Positions 16,802-25,618 of a stretch of DNA of 64,000 nucleotides are shown in pieces (the stretch's first letter is position 1; every line of letters begins with the position of its first letter). This DNA is from Flavobacterium kingsejongi (GTDB lineage Bacteria; Bacteroidota; Bacteroidia; Flavobacteriales; Flavobacteriaceae): the NCBI RefSeq assembly GCF_003076475.1, contig NZ_CP020919.1, positions 1,922,001-1,986,000 on the forward strand, written 5' to 3'. Under the pieces are notes generated by a model. It was not told the origin of the DNA. It did no database searches and saw only the letters and a list, made by a program, of their open reading frames with translations. The position numbers and the translations under genes were made by a program.

Positions 16802-18118
16802 TTATTCTTTGTGCAACAGGAATTCACGACCGGATTGTTTCAATGTCATTGATTGGTCGGCATGGAATTCCATTTCGAGCTGGATCGAAGGTTTACTGAA
16901 TTTGTTTGGGCCGGTTGCCTGCAGTTCAAAAGCAGTTTGCCCGGACGCCTGTGCAGTTAACTTAGTTCCGGATGTGGCAATTTTTATTTTTAGAGGCATG
17001 CCTGTGCCGCTGTAAGTTCCTTCAAGGACGGTAAAGGTTCCGGGATCAGGTGTATAGGTGGTATTGAAACTTGGATAGGTATACGGTTGATCATACAGGA
17101 CATTTAAAACGGCAATAAGATATTGGCTGCTTGTCATTTCCTGGCCATTGAGTATCAGGGTGACTCCCAATTGGTCTTTGGGATTATAGGCTACAATCGT
17201 GTGGCTGCCATACGTGTCACCTCCATGACCGTAAAAAGTCTGTTCCATAAAAGGGAATTGCATCTGTCCGCTCCCGAATCGGTTTTTGGCTACCGGCTGC
17301 ATAATGGCGAGGCTTTTGGCACTAATCAGTTTGTTGGAATACAGCGCCTGCATAAACGTATTCATATCTTCGGGCGTAGATACCACATCACCCACTCCGG
17401 CCACATTGGGGAAATAGAATTCTTTGATTTCTTCCCAGGCCATTCCGTATCGGAAGGATTTTGCTACCCCTTTGTTAGAATCGCCTACGGCTATTGACCG
17501 GGTATGCTGAAGGTGTAAAGGTTTTATAATTTGTTGTTCCAGGATGGCTTTGTAGCTTTTGCGGTATTTTTTTTCCAATATTTTGGTAAGCAGAAAATAC
17601 CCTGTGTTGGAATAACGGACACTATCACCGGGTTGAAAAGCGACGCCCTGTCTTTTGATCTCACTGAAAATTGCACTTTCGGTAACAGGCTCTGTAAGCC
17701 AATACATCAGGCTGTCATTTTTGAAAACATAATCTTTTAAACCGCTTTTGTGCGATAGCAAATCGATAATGCTGATGTTTTTTGCATTAGGAACCTCCGG
17801 GAAATAATTCGCGATTTTCTCGTCCAGTTGTAGTTTTTTGGCATCTACCAGTTGGTAGATCAGAGTAGCGGTCAGCATTTTGGTTACTGATCCGATATGA
17901 TAATTCACAGGCGTTTGGTCTTCCGGTTTAAGTTTCTTTTGTCCAAATTGTTTAGAGTAGATTGTTGTACCGCCTTTTGCGATGGTAATATTTCCGATGC
18001 CCTGGTTGTTTTTTTCAAGATAGCTGATCAGACTGTCTATTTTTTTGGTGTTGTTATCCTGGCTGTAAGTAGTTAGTGTGAGTAAGCTCAGTACAAAAAG
18101 GAAGAATTGATTTTTCAT
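16802..18118 (-). CDS. Secreted serine hydrolase, class C beta-lactamase-like
   Basis: A 438-aa protein with a signal peptide (ends TYSQ). The penicillin-binding-type active site is complete: SVTK (Ser77, Lys80), YSN (Tyr169-Asn171) and HGGDTYG in place of the KTG box, as in esterase/DD-peptidase members of the family. A C-terminal ~100-residue beta domain follows the hydrolase domain. The usual activities of such proteins are D-amino peptidase, esterase or cell-wall hydrolysis; resistance is not implied. A 13-nt sequence resembling part of the PadR promoter region lies upstream (18157). Confidence 0.88.
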   Translation of the reverse strand: MKNQFFLFVLSLLTLTTYSQDNNTKKIDSLISYLEKNNQGIGNITIAKGGTTIYSKQFGQKKLKPEDQTPVNYHIGSVTKMLTATLIYQLVDAKKLQLDEKIANYFPEVPNAKNISIIDLLSHKSGLKDYVFKNDSLMYWLTEPVTESAIFSEIKRQGVAFQPGDSVRYSNTGYFLLTKILEKKYRKSYKAILEQQIIKPLHLQHTRSIAVGDSNKGVAKSFRYGMAWEEIKEFYFPNVAGVGDVVSTPEDMNTFMQALYSNKLISAKSLAIMQPVAKNRFGSGQMQFPFMEQTFYGHGGDTYGSHTIVAYNPKDQLGVTLILNGQEMTSSQYLIAVLNVLYDQPYTYPSFNTTYTPDPGTFTVLEGTYSGTGMPLKIKIATSGTKLTAQASGQTAFELQATGPNKFSKPSIQLEMEFHADQSMTLKQSGREFLLHKE

Positions 18119-18156
18119 TGGATTTGATTTTTGATTGATTGATGATTGCGTTACCT

Positions 18157-18169
18157 AGTATAACGATGT
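18157..18169. promoter_or_regulatory. Sequence resembling the PadR operator centre
   Basis: AGTATAACGATGT here matches AGTATAACAATGT at 19135-19147, in the PadR promoter, at 12 of 13 positions. It lies 39-51 bp upstream of the serine hydrolase start, between that gene and the PadR/HAAS pair. The full inverted repeat is not kept, so binding is only a possibility. Confidence 0.3.
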
Positions 18170-18185
18170 TTGAGGCTAATTTTTT

Positions 18186-18779
18186 TTACTTGAGGTATTG
18201 TCTTTTGAGGCGAAGCCCGAAAGTTATGGCAAAATAGAGGACAATAACTGTGAGTAGCATTACCGGGATAAACCAGTTGCCAAGCATTTCGTTTACATTT
18301 GGATTTTCTGTTGTGGCAGTAGTATTGTAGCCAAAATAGAAGAAACGTGATTCTTTATAAAACATCCCTACCCTTTTAGGATCGAACAGTTTGGCCCCTA
18401 TCAAAAAAATAAATGCGAAGAGCATCAGGTACAATATACTGAAGATCAAATAGGAAATTCCATTGGTGATATTGAGTGCCAATGCTTTAAAAACATGCAC
18501 CGGATTGAAGGTTTTGGTGGCCTGATTGAGTTTCCGGCGGGCTACCATTGGTAATAATACCTGTTCCGGAGCACCAAGATTTTGTAATATGGCTAACAGT
18601 CGGTCGGTTTCAGCTTCGTTGGTCGGCTGCTGTAACGATTCATAGATATGGCTGTTGAATTCCATCAGTATGTCATTCCGGTCTTCGGCAGAAAGGCTGG
18701 TTGTCATCCGTTCAATACGCCTGATATAATCCTCGTAAATTTTTGAGGCCGTTTTGTTTTTAAAGGTTATTCGTTTCAT
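18186..18779 (-). CDS. HAAS/DUF1700-type membrane protein
   Basis: A 197-aa protein. The first ~80 residues form a helical, charged HAAS-like signalling domain (YEDYIRRIERMTTSLSAEDR ... EFNSHIYESL) and two membrane spans follow (about 110-135 and 170-190). Such proteins are usually encoded right after a PadR regulator and may modulate it or envelope functions. The ATG at 18779 overlaps the PadR stop (ATGA), so the two are translationally coupled. The frame stays open much further upstream, to 18905, but this start is preferred because of that overlap. Confidence 0.8.
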   Translation of the reverse strand: MKRITFKNKTASKIYEDYIRRIERMTTSLSAEDRNDILMEFNSHIYESLQQPTNEAETDRLLAILQNLGAPEQVLLPMVARRKLNQATKTFNPVHVFKALALNITNGISYLIFSILYLMLFAFIFLIGAKLFDPKRVGMFYKESRFFYFGYNTTATTENPNVNEMLGNWFIPVMLLTVIVLYFAITFGLRLKRQYLK

Positions 18780-19111
18780 TTTGTTATTTTTTGAATGGAT
18801 GCACCGAGTTCGTTCCAGAATATCTTCATTTCCGCTAACGTTTTTTCTCCTGTGCTGGTGAGTGTATAATATTTTCTCGGGATACCGGAGGGTTGTTCTA
18901 CCCATTTGGAAGTGACTAACTCATCATCTTTCAGCCGGTTTAGCAAGGGATACAAAGTACCTTCTGCTATGGTCAGTGTGGTGTGCCGGGTAACCTGTTC
19001 AATGAGTTCATAACCATAAAACTCATTGTCTTTTAACAGGTTGAGCAGGATAAAAGCCAATGTGCCTTTTTTGACCTGCGATTTCCATTTTTGTACAAAT
19101 TCGTTGTTCAT
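18776..19111 (-). CDS. PadR-family transcriptional repressor
   Basis: A 111-aa winged-helix regulator of the compact PadR-s2 type: QVKKGTLAFILLNLLKDN, YGYELIEQV, then IAEGTLYPLLNRLKDDELV (recognition helix and wing) and RKYYTLTSTG. The ATG at 19111 is preferred over 19144 since it matches family lengths and sits just after the promoter. It is coupled to the HAAS gene by a 4-bp overlap. An inverted repeat covers its own promoter, so it probably represses itself. The inducer is unknown. Confidence 0.92.
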   Translation of the reverse strand: MNNEFVQKWKSQVKKGTLAFILLNLLKDNEFYGYELIEQVTRHTTLTIAEGTLYPLLNRLKDDELVTSKWVEQPSGIPRKYYTLTSTGEKTLAEMKIFWNELGASIQKITK

Positions 19112-19115
19112 GGGA

Positions 19116-19154
19116 CAAATATAACTAAATACATAGTATAACAATGTACTTAGT
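19116..19154 (-). promoter_or_regulatory. PadR promoter with overlapping operator
   Basis: On the minus strand TTG (19142-19144), 18 nt and TATATTTG (19116-19123) match the Bacteroidota promoter consensus exactly. The inverted repeat ACTAAATACAT (19124-19134) / ATGTACTTAGT (19144-19154), 10 of 11 positions paired, fills the spacer and the -33 region. The -7 box ends four bases before the ATG at 19111, so the transcript is probably leaderless. Confidence 0.75.
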
Positions 19155-19306
19155 TTACAGATTTATTTATTTTTTATTAAAATGTAGCGCTTGTAATTTT
19201 ATCTGATGCCATAATGATATTGTAATAGAGTGTATTATGGTTTTATATAGCTAATAAATGGTTTAGAAATTTATCTATAATAAATAACCTTTATAGTGGG
19301 ATAATT

Positions 19307-19354
19307 AATTAAACAAGTAATTAGTTGTTTAATTGAAGCTAATGCTTAATTTTG
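19307..19354 (+). promoter_or_regulatory. Operator and promoter upstream of RND operon
   Basis: A perfect 10-bp inverted repeat (AATTAAACAA at 19307-19316, TTGTTTAATT at 19325-19334) overlaps a full promoter: TTG (19325-19327), 19 nt, TAATTTTG (19347-19354). The inner 17-mer TAATTAGTTGTTTAATT recurs with two changes at 37002-37018. The layout fits repression by a TetR/HxlR/MarR-like regulator, which is not encoded next to it. Confidence 0.65.
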
Positions 19355-19427
19355 CCCTCGATAAACGGAATCAAGTGCTGTTTATCACTATAGTTTTAGT
19401 GTAACATGTGATCCTAATATCCTGAAT

Positions 19428-19712
19428 ATGCCATTTGAAAAGCCCATATCCGAAATCCATCCTATCGGCGATCCGCCCTGCAACAATCCTGTTTATTTGA
19501 TTCCGTACTGGAATGTACTTTGGAAACCTTACTTATAGGATGAAGCAATCGCTGTCGTTTTTCCGGCACCTGATCCTATTCCCCATTTAGAACTATCGAA
19601 ATTGTTTTTTAAGACTCCCAGCCAGGATACCTGGATTGTGGAGCGGGGATATGCATGCGTAAAATTTAAATCATTCAATATTTTTTTACAGATGAAACAG
19701 CAAGATTACTAA
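19428..19712 (+). pseudogene. Small ORF interrupted by an in-frame TAG
   Basis: An ATG at 19428 opens a 94-codon frame broken by TAG at codon 37 (19536-19538). Both halves read like protein: before the stop NNPVYLIPYWNVLW, after it AIAVVFPAPDPIPHLEL. I do not recognise a family. It lies 73 nt downstream of a good promoter and just before the efflux adaptor gene, the place where a regulator usually stands in such operons. It may be a dead gene, or the first 36 codons may be a leader peptide; chance is also possible. Confidence 0.35.
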
Positions 19713-19781
19713 CACATTACAGTAGGTACATACTACCGATACGTCCCAAGTGGGGATATAATTTTAATAAATAAATACATA

Positions 19782-20907
19782 ATGAAAAATACTATTATGA
19801 CAGCACTCCTGGGAGGAGTGTTATGTATGGTTTCCTGTGAATCCAAGAAAACAATGCCGGCAGAAAGTCCCGGTACTTATCCCGTACTGACTTTAAGTCC
19901 GCAAAGTGCGGCACTGTCAATCGAATATCCGGCCACTTTGGAAGGAGCAAACGGTAGAAATCCGTTCTAAAGTGGATGGTTATATCGAAGCGGTATATAT
20001 TGAGGAAGGTGCACTCGTAAAAAAAGGACAGCCTTTATTTAAAATAGATGCCAATAGTTTTCAACAAGATGTTTACCATAAAAAAGCTGCGGTAGCTGCA
20101 GCAGAAGCCGGTTTAGAAACCGCCAGTATCCAGGCACAACGTACGGCAGTGCTGGCAGCTCAAAAGATTGTCAACTCTTTTGAACTTACAGCTGCAAAAA
20201 ATACGGAACGCATGAAAAAAGCAGAACTGAGCCAGGCCAGGGCAGAACTTTCTGCAGCCCAATCAAAACTGGCGTTTACCAATATCGTGAGCCCTATCAA
20301 TGGTGTAGTGGGAAGTTTACCCTATAAAATAGGTAGCCTGGTCAGCAGTACTTCACCCAACGCGCTGACTACCGTGGCCAATACGCAACGGATCTATGCC
20401 TATTTTTCCCTGAGCCAGCAACAGTTGAATGCTTTTTTACAGCAATACCAGGGCAACCAGGTACACGATAAGTTTAAAAACATGCCAGAAGTATCCCTGA
20501 TTTTAGGGCAAGGAGAGCCGTATGCCATGAAAGGTAAAATACAAACCTTAAGTGGAGTGCTGAATGCCAGTACGGGATCGGCCAATTTTAAAGCGGTATT
20601 CCCTAATCCGGATGGATTGTTATGGAGCGGTGCCAGTGCTACGATCCAGATTCCTACCCAATTTTCTGCTGCCTTGTTGATTCCTAAAAAAGCAGTGTTT
20701 GAACTGCAGGGCAAATATTTTGTCTTTACAACAGATGCAGCCAACAAAGTGCATACTACTGAAATAATAATTATGGAAACGGCTACCGAAAAAGACTATG
20801 TAATCCGGGAAGGACTGAAGGCTGGTGACCGTATTGTGACCGAAGGCCTGGGTAATTTAAGAGACGGTATGGTTATCAATCTACAAGTTACTTCATCAAA
20901 TAAATAA
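19782..20907 (+). pseudogene. RND efflux periplasmic adaptor (HlyD/MexE type), frameshifted
   Basis: The first frame (19782-19970) encodes a lipoprotein signal (lipobox VSC) and the start of an adaptor, ...SIEYPATLEG, then hits a stop. The second frame (open from 19906) continues with TVEIRSKVDGYIEAVYIEEG, the lipoyl domain, the coiled-coil hairpin, the barrel (NGVVGSLPYKIGSLVSS) and the membrane-proximal domain. The join near 19940-19950 needs a two-base insertion (to restore the family pattern EGxQ) or one-base removal. As read, no exported full-length adaptor is made. It is four bases from the RND pump gene. Either the pump lost its adaptor or the sequence has an error here. Confidence 0.85.
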
Positions 20908-20911
20908 AGAC

Positions 20912-23900
20912 ATGTTAAAAAAATTCATTGAAAATCCGGTTTTGTCTACGGTCATATCGGTCATCATAGTGATTCTCGGATTGTTGGGATTATTCTCGTT
21001 GCCGGTTTCACAATATCCGGAAATCGCACCACCCACTGTTGTTGTAACGGCTGCCTATCAGGGTGCCAATGCGGATGTAGTGATGAAAAGTGTAATCGTT
21101 CCGTTGGAAGAGCAGATCAATGGGGTCGAGAACATGACCTACATGACCTCAACCGCAAGTAATAATGGTAGTGCAGCAATTACCATCTTCTTTAAACAGG
21201 GCACTGATCCCGATATGGCAGCGGTAAATGTCCAGAATCGGGTAACCAAAGCCACAAGCCTGTTGCCCGCCGAAGTCATTAAAGCCGGAATTACAACGAG
21301 CAAGCAGCTCAGTAGTACAGCATTTAGTTTTTTGATCTATAGTACTGATGGGAAATACGACCAGAAGTTCCTCGATAATTATTTGCGGATCAATATCATG
21401 CCGCAGATGAAACGTGTGGAAGGCGTAGGAGGAACCGAGATTTATGGTACTCAGGAATATTCGATGCGGATCTGGCTGAAACCGGATGCTATGGCCAGCC
21501 ATGGACTGATTCCTGCCGATATTATTGCAGCACTGCAGGAACAGAATATCGAAGCAGCTCCTGGAAAAATAGGAGAGAACAGCCGGGAGTCGGTACAGTA
21601 TGCCTTAAAGTTTACCGGGCGTCTGGAAGACCCCACTCAGTTTGAAAATATCATATTACGTAGTGGTAAGCAGGGGAATTTACTCCGCCTGAAAGATGTT
21701 GCCCAGATTGAATTTGGTGCTTTAGATTACACCAGTTCACTGATTACACAGGGGAAAGTATCGACCGGTGGCTCTGTGAGCCAGATTTCTGGTTCCAATG
21801 CACGGGAGCTGATTATTGCCTGTGAAACGATACTAAAAGAAGCCGCGGTAGATTTTCCACCCGGAGTGGAATACCATACTTTTTTGAGTGCGAATGATTT
21901 CCTGGATGCTTCGATCGAAAAAGTAATCCATACGATTATTGAAGCCTTTATATTGGTTTTTATCGTTGTCTTTATTTTCCTTCAGGACTTACGATCAACA
22001 CTGATTCCGGCTATTGCAGTACCGGTAGCGATTATTGGAACGTTCTTTTTTCTGAAACTTTTTGGCTTTACGATCAATCTGTTAACGCTTTTTGCTTTGG
22101 TGCTGGCGATCGGGATTGTCGTGGATGATGCCATTGTGGTAGTGGAAGCGGTACATGCGAAACTCGACCAGGGGGCACAATCGGCTAAAAAAGCAACCAT
22201 GCACGCTATGAGTGAAATCAGTGGGGCTATCATTTCCATTACGCTGATTATGTCTGCTGTATTTATTCCGGTAACTTTTATCACCGGTTCTGCGGGTGTA
22301 TTTTACAAGCAGTTTGGACTGACCTTAGCCGTAGCGATTGTTATCTCGGCAGTGAACGCCCTGACGTTAAGCCCTGCGCTTTGTGCCTTACTGCTAAAAC
22401 CGCATGCTCCCGGTCATGCTCCGAAGCCCAAAGGGTTCCTGCCAAAATTTTATGCGGGGTTTAATGCGGCCTTTGATGCAGTAACCCATAAGTACATCGG
22501 TGCTGTGCGGTTCCTGATCCGAAGAAAATGGATTGCTTTGGCTGGGATTGCAGCTTTTGGGCTGTTATTTTTTGTACTGATCAAAAATACGCCTACGGGA
22601 TTTGTACCGAATGATGATGGAGGGGCAATTTATGGGAATGTAGTATTGCCACCAGCAGCAACTTTAGAACGTACCGAAGCGATTAACAAGGAGGTTGATA
22701 GTATTGTCCTCAGCATTCCTGAAGTAGAACTTTCTTCCACCTTGTCGGGAATGGACCTGATCCATGGAGCCGGAGGTTCGTATGGCGCGTTATTTATCCG
22801 GCTGAAACCCTGGAATGAACGTACTAAAAAAGATCAGGATGTTACGGCGATTGTCAATCAGTTATTTGCCAAAACGGCCCATATAAAGGGCGCCAATATC
22901 ATCTTTTTTGCCGCTCCTACCTTACAGGGATTCGGAAACAGCAATGGTTTTGAAGTACAGTTACAGGACAAAACCGGAGGGGATTATGTCAACTTTGAGA
23001 AAAACATCGACAAGTTTATGGGCGCTTTGAATAAACGTCCGGAAATACTCTATGCAACCAATCCTTTTAATATCCGGTTTCCCGAGTTGGAAGTAAGTGT
23101 CAATGTGGCTAAATGTAAAGATGCCGGGGTGTCGGTACAGACTGTTTTAACGACCTTACAAGGTTATTTTGGGGGAATTTATGCTTCGGATATCAATAAA
23201 TTCGGAAAACAATACCGGGTAATGCTGCAGTCACATGCTGATTTCAGGGCGAAAGAAGAAGATATCAATAAAGTTTTTGTCCGAACTGATGCGGGAATGA
23301 TGGCACCGATAGGTGAATTTGTAACGCTGCGAAAAACGTATGGCCCGGAATTTATCAACCGTTTTAACCTGTTTACTTCTACGACGGTTACCGGGGCGCC
23401 CAATGAAGGGTACAGTTCGGGTGATGCGATCAAAGCTATTGAAGAAGTAGCAGCCCAAACGTTAGACCGCGGATATGCTTACGAGTTTTCGGGACTGACC
23501 CGGGAAGAACTGTCCAGTGGGAATCAGACGGTATTGATTTTTGGGCTTTGCCTGCTCTTTATTTATTTCCTGCTGAGCGCGCAATATAAGAGTTACATCT
23601 TGCCGCTTTCGGTACTGCTTTCGCTGCCCATAGGGTTGGCCGGGGCATTTGTGTTTGCCAAATTGTTTGGGATTGATAATAATATTTTCCTGCAGATCAG
23701 CCTCATTATGCTGATTGGTTTACTGGCTAAAAATGCGATCCTGATTGTGGAATTTGCACTCCTGCACCGCCTGAGTGGCAGGAGTATTGTCCAGTCGGCT
23801 ATTTATGGGGCAAAAGCACGGTTGCGGCCAATCCTGATGACTTCGTTTGCCTTTATTTTCGGATTGATTCCGCTTATGCTGGCTACAGGTGCAGGTGCAC

Positions 23901-24070
23901 TCAGCAATCGGTCTATTGGTACGGCAGCTGTAGGAGGAATGCTTATTGGGACACTCTTTGGGGTTTTCGTAATCCCGGTGCTCTTTATCATTTTCCAATC
24001 CTTACAGGAAAAAGTCAGCGGGATTAAAGCACCAACGCATCCCATACGCCTACAGCAAGAAGAAGTATAA
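20912..24070 (+). CDS. RND multidrug efflux transporter (HAE1, AcrB/MexF-like)
   Basis: A 1052-aa inner-membrane proton antiporter of normal family length. It starts with MLKKFIENPVLSTVISV, the classic first transmembrane helix, contains the twelve-helix/two-large-periplasmic-loop layout and the proton-relay helix GIVVDDAIVVVEAV with its paired Asp residues. The LLSLPIGLAGAF and AKNAILIVEFA helices of the second half are also present. With an adaptor (19782) and an outer-membrane factor (24165) it would form a tripartite efflux pump for hydrophobic drugs, bile acids or dyes. The substrate range cannot be read from sequence. Confidence 0.96.
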   Translation: MLKKFIENPVLSTVISVIIVILGLLGLFSLPVSQYPEIAPPTVVVTAAYQGANADVVMKSVIVPLEEQINGVENMTYMTSTASNNGSAAITIFFKQGTDPDMAAVNVQNRVTKATSLLPAEVIKAGITTSKQLSSTAFSFLIYSTDGKYDQKFLDNYLRINIMPQMKRVEGVGGTEIYGTQEYSMRIWLKPDAMASHGLIPADIIAALQEQNIEAAPGKIGENSRESVQYALKFTGRLEDPTQFENIILRSGKQGNLLRLKDVAQIEFGALDYTSSLITQGKVSTGGSVSQISGSNARELIIACETILKEAAVDFPPGVEYHTFLSANDFLDASIEKVIHTIIEAFILVFIVVFIFLQDLRSTLIPAIAVPVAIIGTFFFLKLFGFTINLLTLFALVLAIGIVVDDAIVVVEAVHAKLDQGAQSAKKATMHAMSEISGAIISITLIMSAVFIPVTFITGSAGVFYKQFGLTLAVAIVISAVNALTLSPALCALLLKPHAPGHAPKPKGFLPKFYAGFNAAFDAVTHKYIGAVRFLIRRKWIALAGIAAFGLLFFVLIKNTPTGFVPNDDGGAIYGNVVLPPAATLERTEAINKEVDSIVLSIPEVELSSTLSGMDLIHGAGGSYGALFIRLKPWNERTKKDQDVTAIVNQLFAKTAHIKGANIIFFAAPTLQGFGNSNGFEVQLQDKTGGDYVNFEKNIDKFMGALNKRPEILYATNPFNIRFPELEVSVNVAKCKDAGVSVQTVLTTLQGYFGGIYASDINKFGKQYRVMLQSHADFRAKEEDINKVFVRTDAGMMAPIGEFVTLRKTYGPEFINRFNLFTSTTVTGAPNEGYSSGDAIKAIEEVAAQTLDRGYAYEFSGLTREELSSGNQTVLIFGLCLLFIYFLLSAQYKSYILPLSVLLSLPIGLAGAFVFAKLFGIDNNIFLQISLIMLIGLLAKNAILIVEFALLHRLSGRSIVQSAIYGAKARLRPILMTSFAFIFGLIPLMLATGAGALSNRSIGTAAVGGMLIGTLFGVFVIPVLFIIFQSLQEKVSGIKAPTHPIRLQQEEV

Positions 24071-24087
24071 AACTAAAAAAGGGAACA

Positions 24088-24117
24088 GCATGCAGCAACT
24101 GTAACGTTGTTGCGTGC
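24088..24117 (+). other. Intercistronic hairpin between pump and outer-membrane factor
   Basis: A 12-bp stem (24088-24099 with 24106-24117, two G-U pairs in RNA) closes a 6-nt loop, TGTAAC. No T-run follows, so it is unlikely to end transcription. It may protect or process the operon mRNA. Confidence 0.55.
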
Positions 24118-24164
24118 CCACTACCAAAAGCTCTGGAAATACGGGCTTTAATACAGGATAAACG

Positions 24165-25559
24165 ATGAAAAAATATAATTATAAATTACTAATTACCCTA
24201 TTGGTAATGGCAGGCCTGTTCGCTTCATGCAGGGTCACAAAAAAGTATGCAGCACCCAAGGCTGTCGTTCCGGAGAATTACCGGGAAACAGTAGTTACCG
24301 ATACGCTTACCATGGCGACGATGCCGTGGAAGGAAGTATTTACCGATACGGTATTGCAGCGATTGATCGGGCAGGGATTAGCAGCGAATGCAGATTTGAA
24401 AATTGCTGTGGAACGGATCAACCAGTCCAAAGCGAGCCTGAGGATGAGCAAAAATGCTTTCCTGCCTTCACTAAATGGTACGGTATCGGTTAAAGAATCC
24501 CGACTTGCTTATCCGCAGGGATTCGGACTTTTTAAACAGGCTACCCAATACGATCTTGGCCTGAATACGGGTTGGGAAATTGATATCTGGGGAAAGCTGA
24601 GCAGTGGGAAACGGGCTGCTGTAGCGGATCTGCTGGGCAGTGATGCTGCAAAACGCGCTATAGAAACACAGCTCATTGCAGATATTGCCCATTATTATTA
24701 TGAACTGCTGTCATTGGATGCCCAACTGGATGTAACCCAAAAAACGGCAGCCAACAGAGCGGCAGATGCGAAGGCGATTGCATTGCTTTTTGAGAATTCC
24801 ATTTTGAATGGTGTGGCTGTGGTACAAAGTGAAGCGAACTATTATGAAGCAGAACTGGATATCCCGGACCTGTTACAGAAAATACGGAAAACGGAAAATG
24901 CTTTAGCGGTACTGCTGGGACAAACTCCCGAAGCAATCGGGCGGACTACGATAGCAGAGCAACAATTGGTATATGACCTGAAACCTGGTATTCCGGCACA
25001 ACTGCTGGCCAATCGCCCGGATGTCCAGGAAGCGGAATATAATTTCAGGGCTTCTTTTGAAAATACCAATGTGGCCCGGGCTTCTTTTTATCCGGCTCTT
25101 GCGATTACCGGGGCTGGAGGATTTTCGAGTTTTGGGCTTAGCAACTGGTTTACAAATACCGGGCTTTTCGGGAATATTGCCGGGGGGTTAACCCAGTCCA
25201 TCTTTAATAGAGGCAGTAATAAAGCACAGCTAAATATTGCGGCGTCCAGGCAAAAGCAAGCGTTGTATGCCTTTGAATTGTCATTGCTGAAAGCCAGTCA
25301 GGAAGTGTCAGACGCCTTGTCCAGTTACCAGAATGCCGAAGCGAAAAGTATAACCCGTAAAAAACAATTGGAAGCACTTACAAAAGCGGTCACTTTTAAT
25401 AAAGAACTCCTTAATAACAACCGAAATACCAACTATACCGACGTACTGACGGCAGAACAAAATCTGTTGAAAGCCCAATTGAAGGGGATTACCGACCAGG
25501 CCCAGCAATTGCATGCTGTGGTGAGTTTGTACCGGGCACTCGGTGGGGGATGGAACTAA
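24165..25559 (+). CDS. Outer-membrane efflux factor (TolC/NodT family lipoprotein)
   Basis: A 464-aa outer-membrane channel subunit. The signal peptide ends in a lipobox (FASC, Cys ~22), as in OprM/NodT-type factors. Two OEP repeats follow, with the family markers GWEIDIWGKLSSGKRAA and LANRPDVQEAEYNFRA, and a C-terminal LKASQEVSDALSSYQNAE helix. It is the third gene of the efflux unit, 94 bp after the pump gene, with a hairpin between them and a strong terminator behind. Confidence 0.95.
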   Translation: MKKYNYKLLITLLVMAGLFASCRVTKKYAAPKAVVPENYRETVVTDTLTMATMPWKEVFTDTVLQRLIGQGLAANADLKIAVERINQSKASLRMSKNAFLPSLNGTVSVKESRLAYPQGFGLFKQATQYDLGLNTGWEIDIWGKLSSGKRAAVADLLGSDAAKRAIETQLIADIAHYYYELLSLDAQLDVTQKTAANRAADAKAIALLFENSILNGVAVVQSEANYYEAELDIPDLLQKIRKTENALAVLLGQTPEAIGRTTIAEQQLVYDLKPGIPAQLLANRPDVQEAEYNFRASFENTNVARASFYPALAITGAGGFSSFGLSNWFTNTGLFGNIAGGLTQSIFNRGSNKAQLNIAASRQKQALYAFELSLLKASQEVSDALSSYQNAEAKSITRKKQLEALTKAVTFNKELLNNNRNTNYTDVLTAEQNLLKAQLKGITDQAQQLHAVVSLYRALGGGWN

Positions 25560-25583
25560 ATATTAGAATGTTTTGCAAATAAA

Positions 25584-25614
25584 AAAACGGCTGTCTTACT
25601 GAGACAGCCGTTTT
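25584..25614. terminator. Bidirectional rho-independent terminator
   Basis: A 13-bp perfect stem (AAAACGGCTGTCT at 25584-25596 with AGACAGCCGTTTT at 25602-25614) and 5-nt loop. It serves both the efflux operon and the convergent SusD gene. Confidence 0.93.
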
Positions 25615-25618
25615 CGTA

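Noticed and set aside
16802..18118. Antibiotic-resistance beta-lactamase
   Set aside because: The fold is class C-like, but HGG replaces the KTG box and such proteins are mostly esterases or peptidases; a resistance call is not justified.
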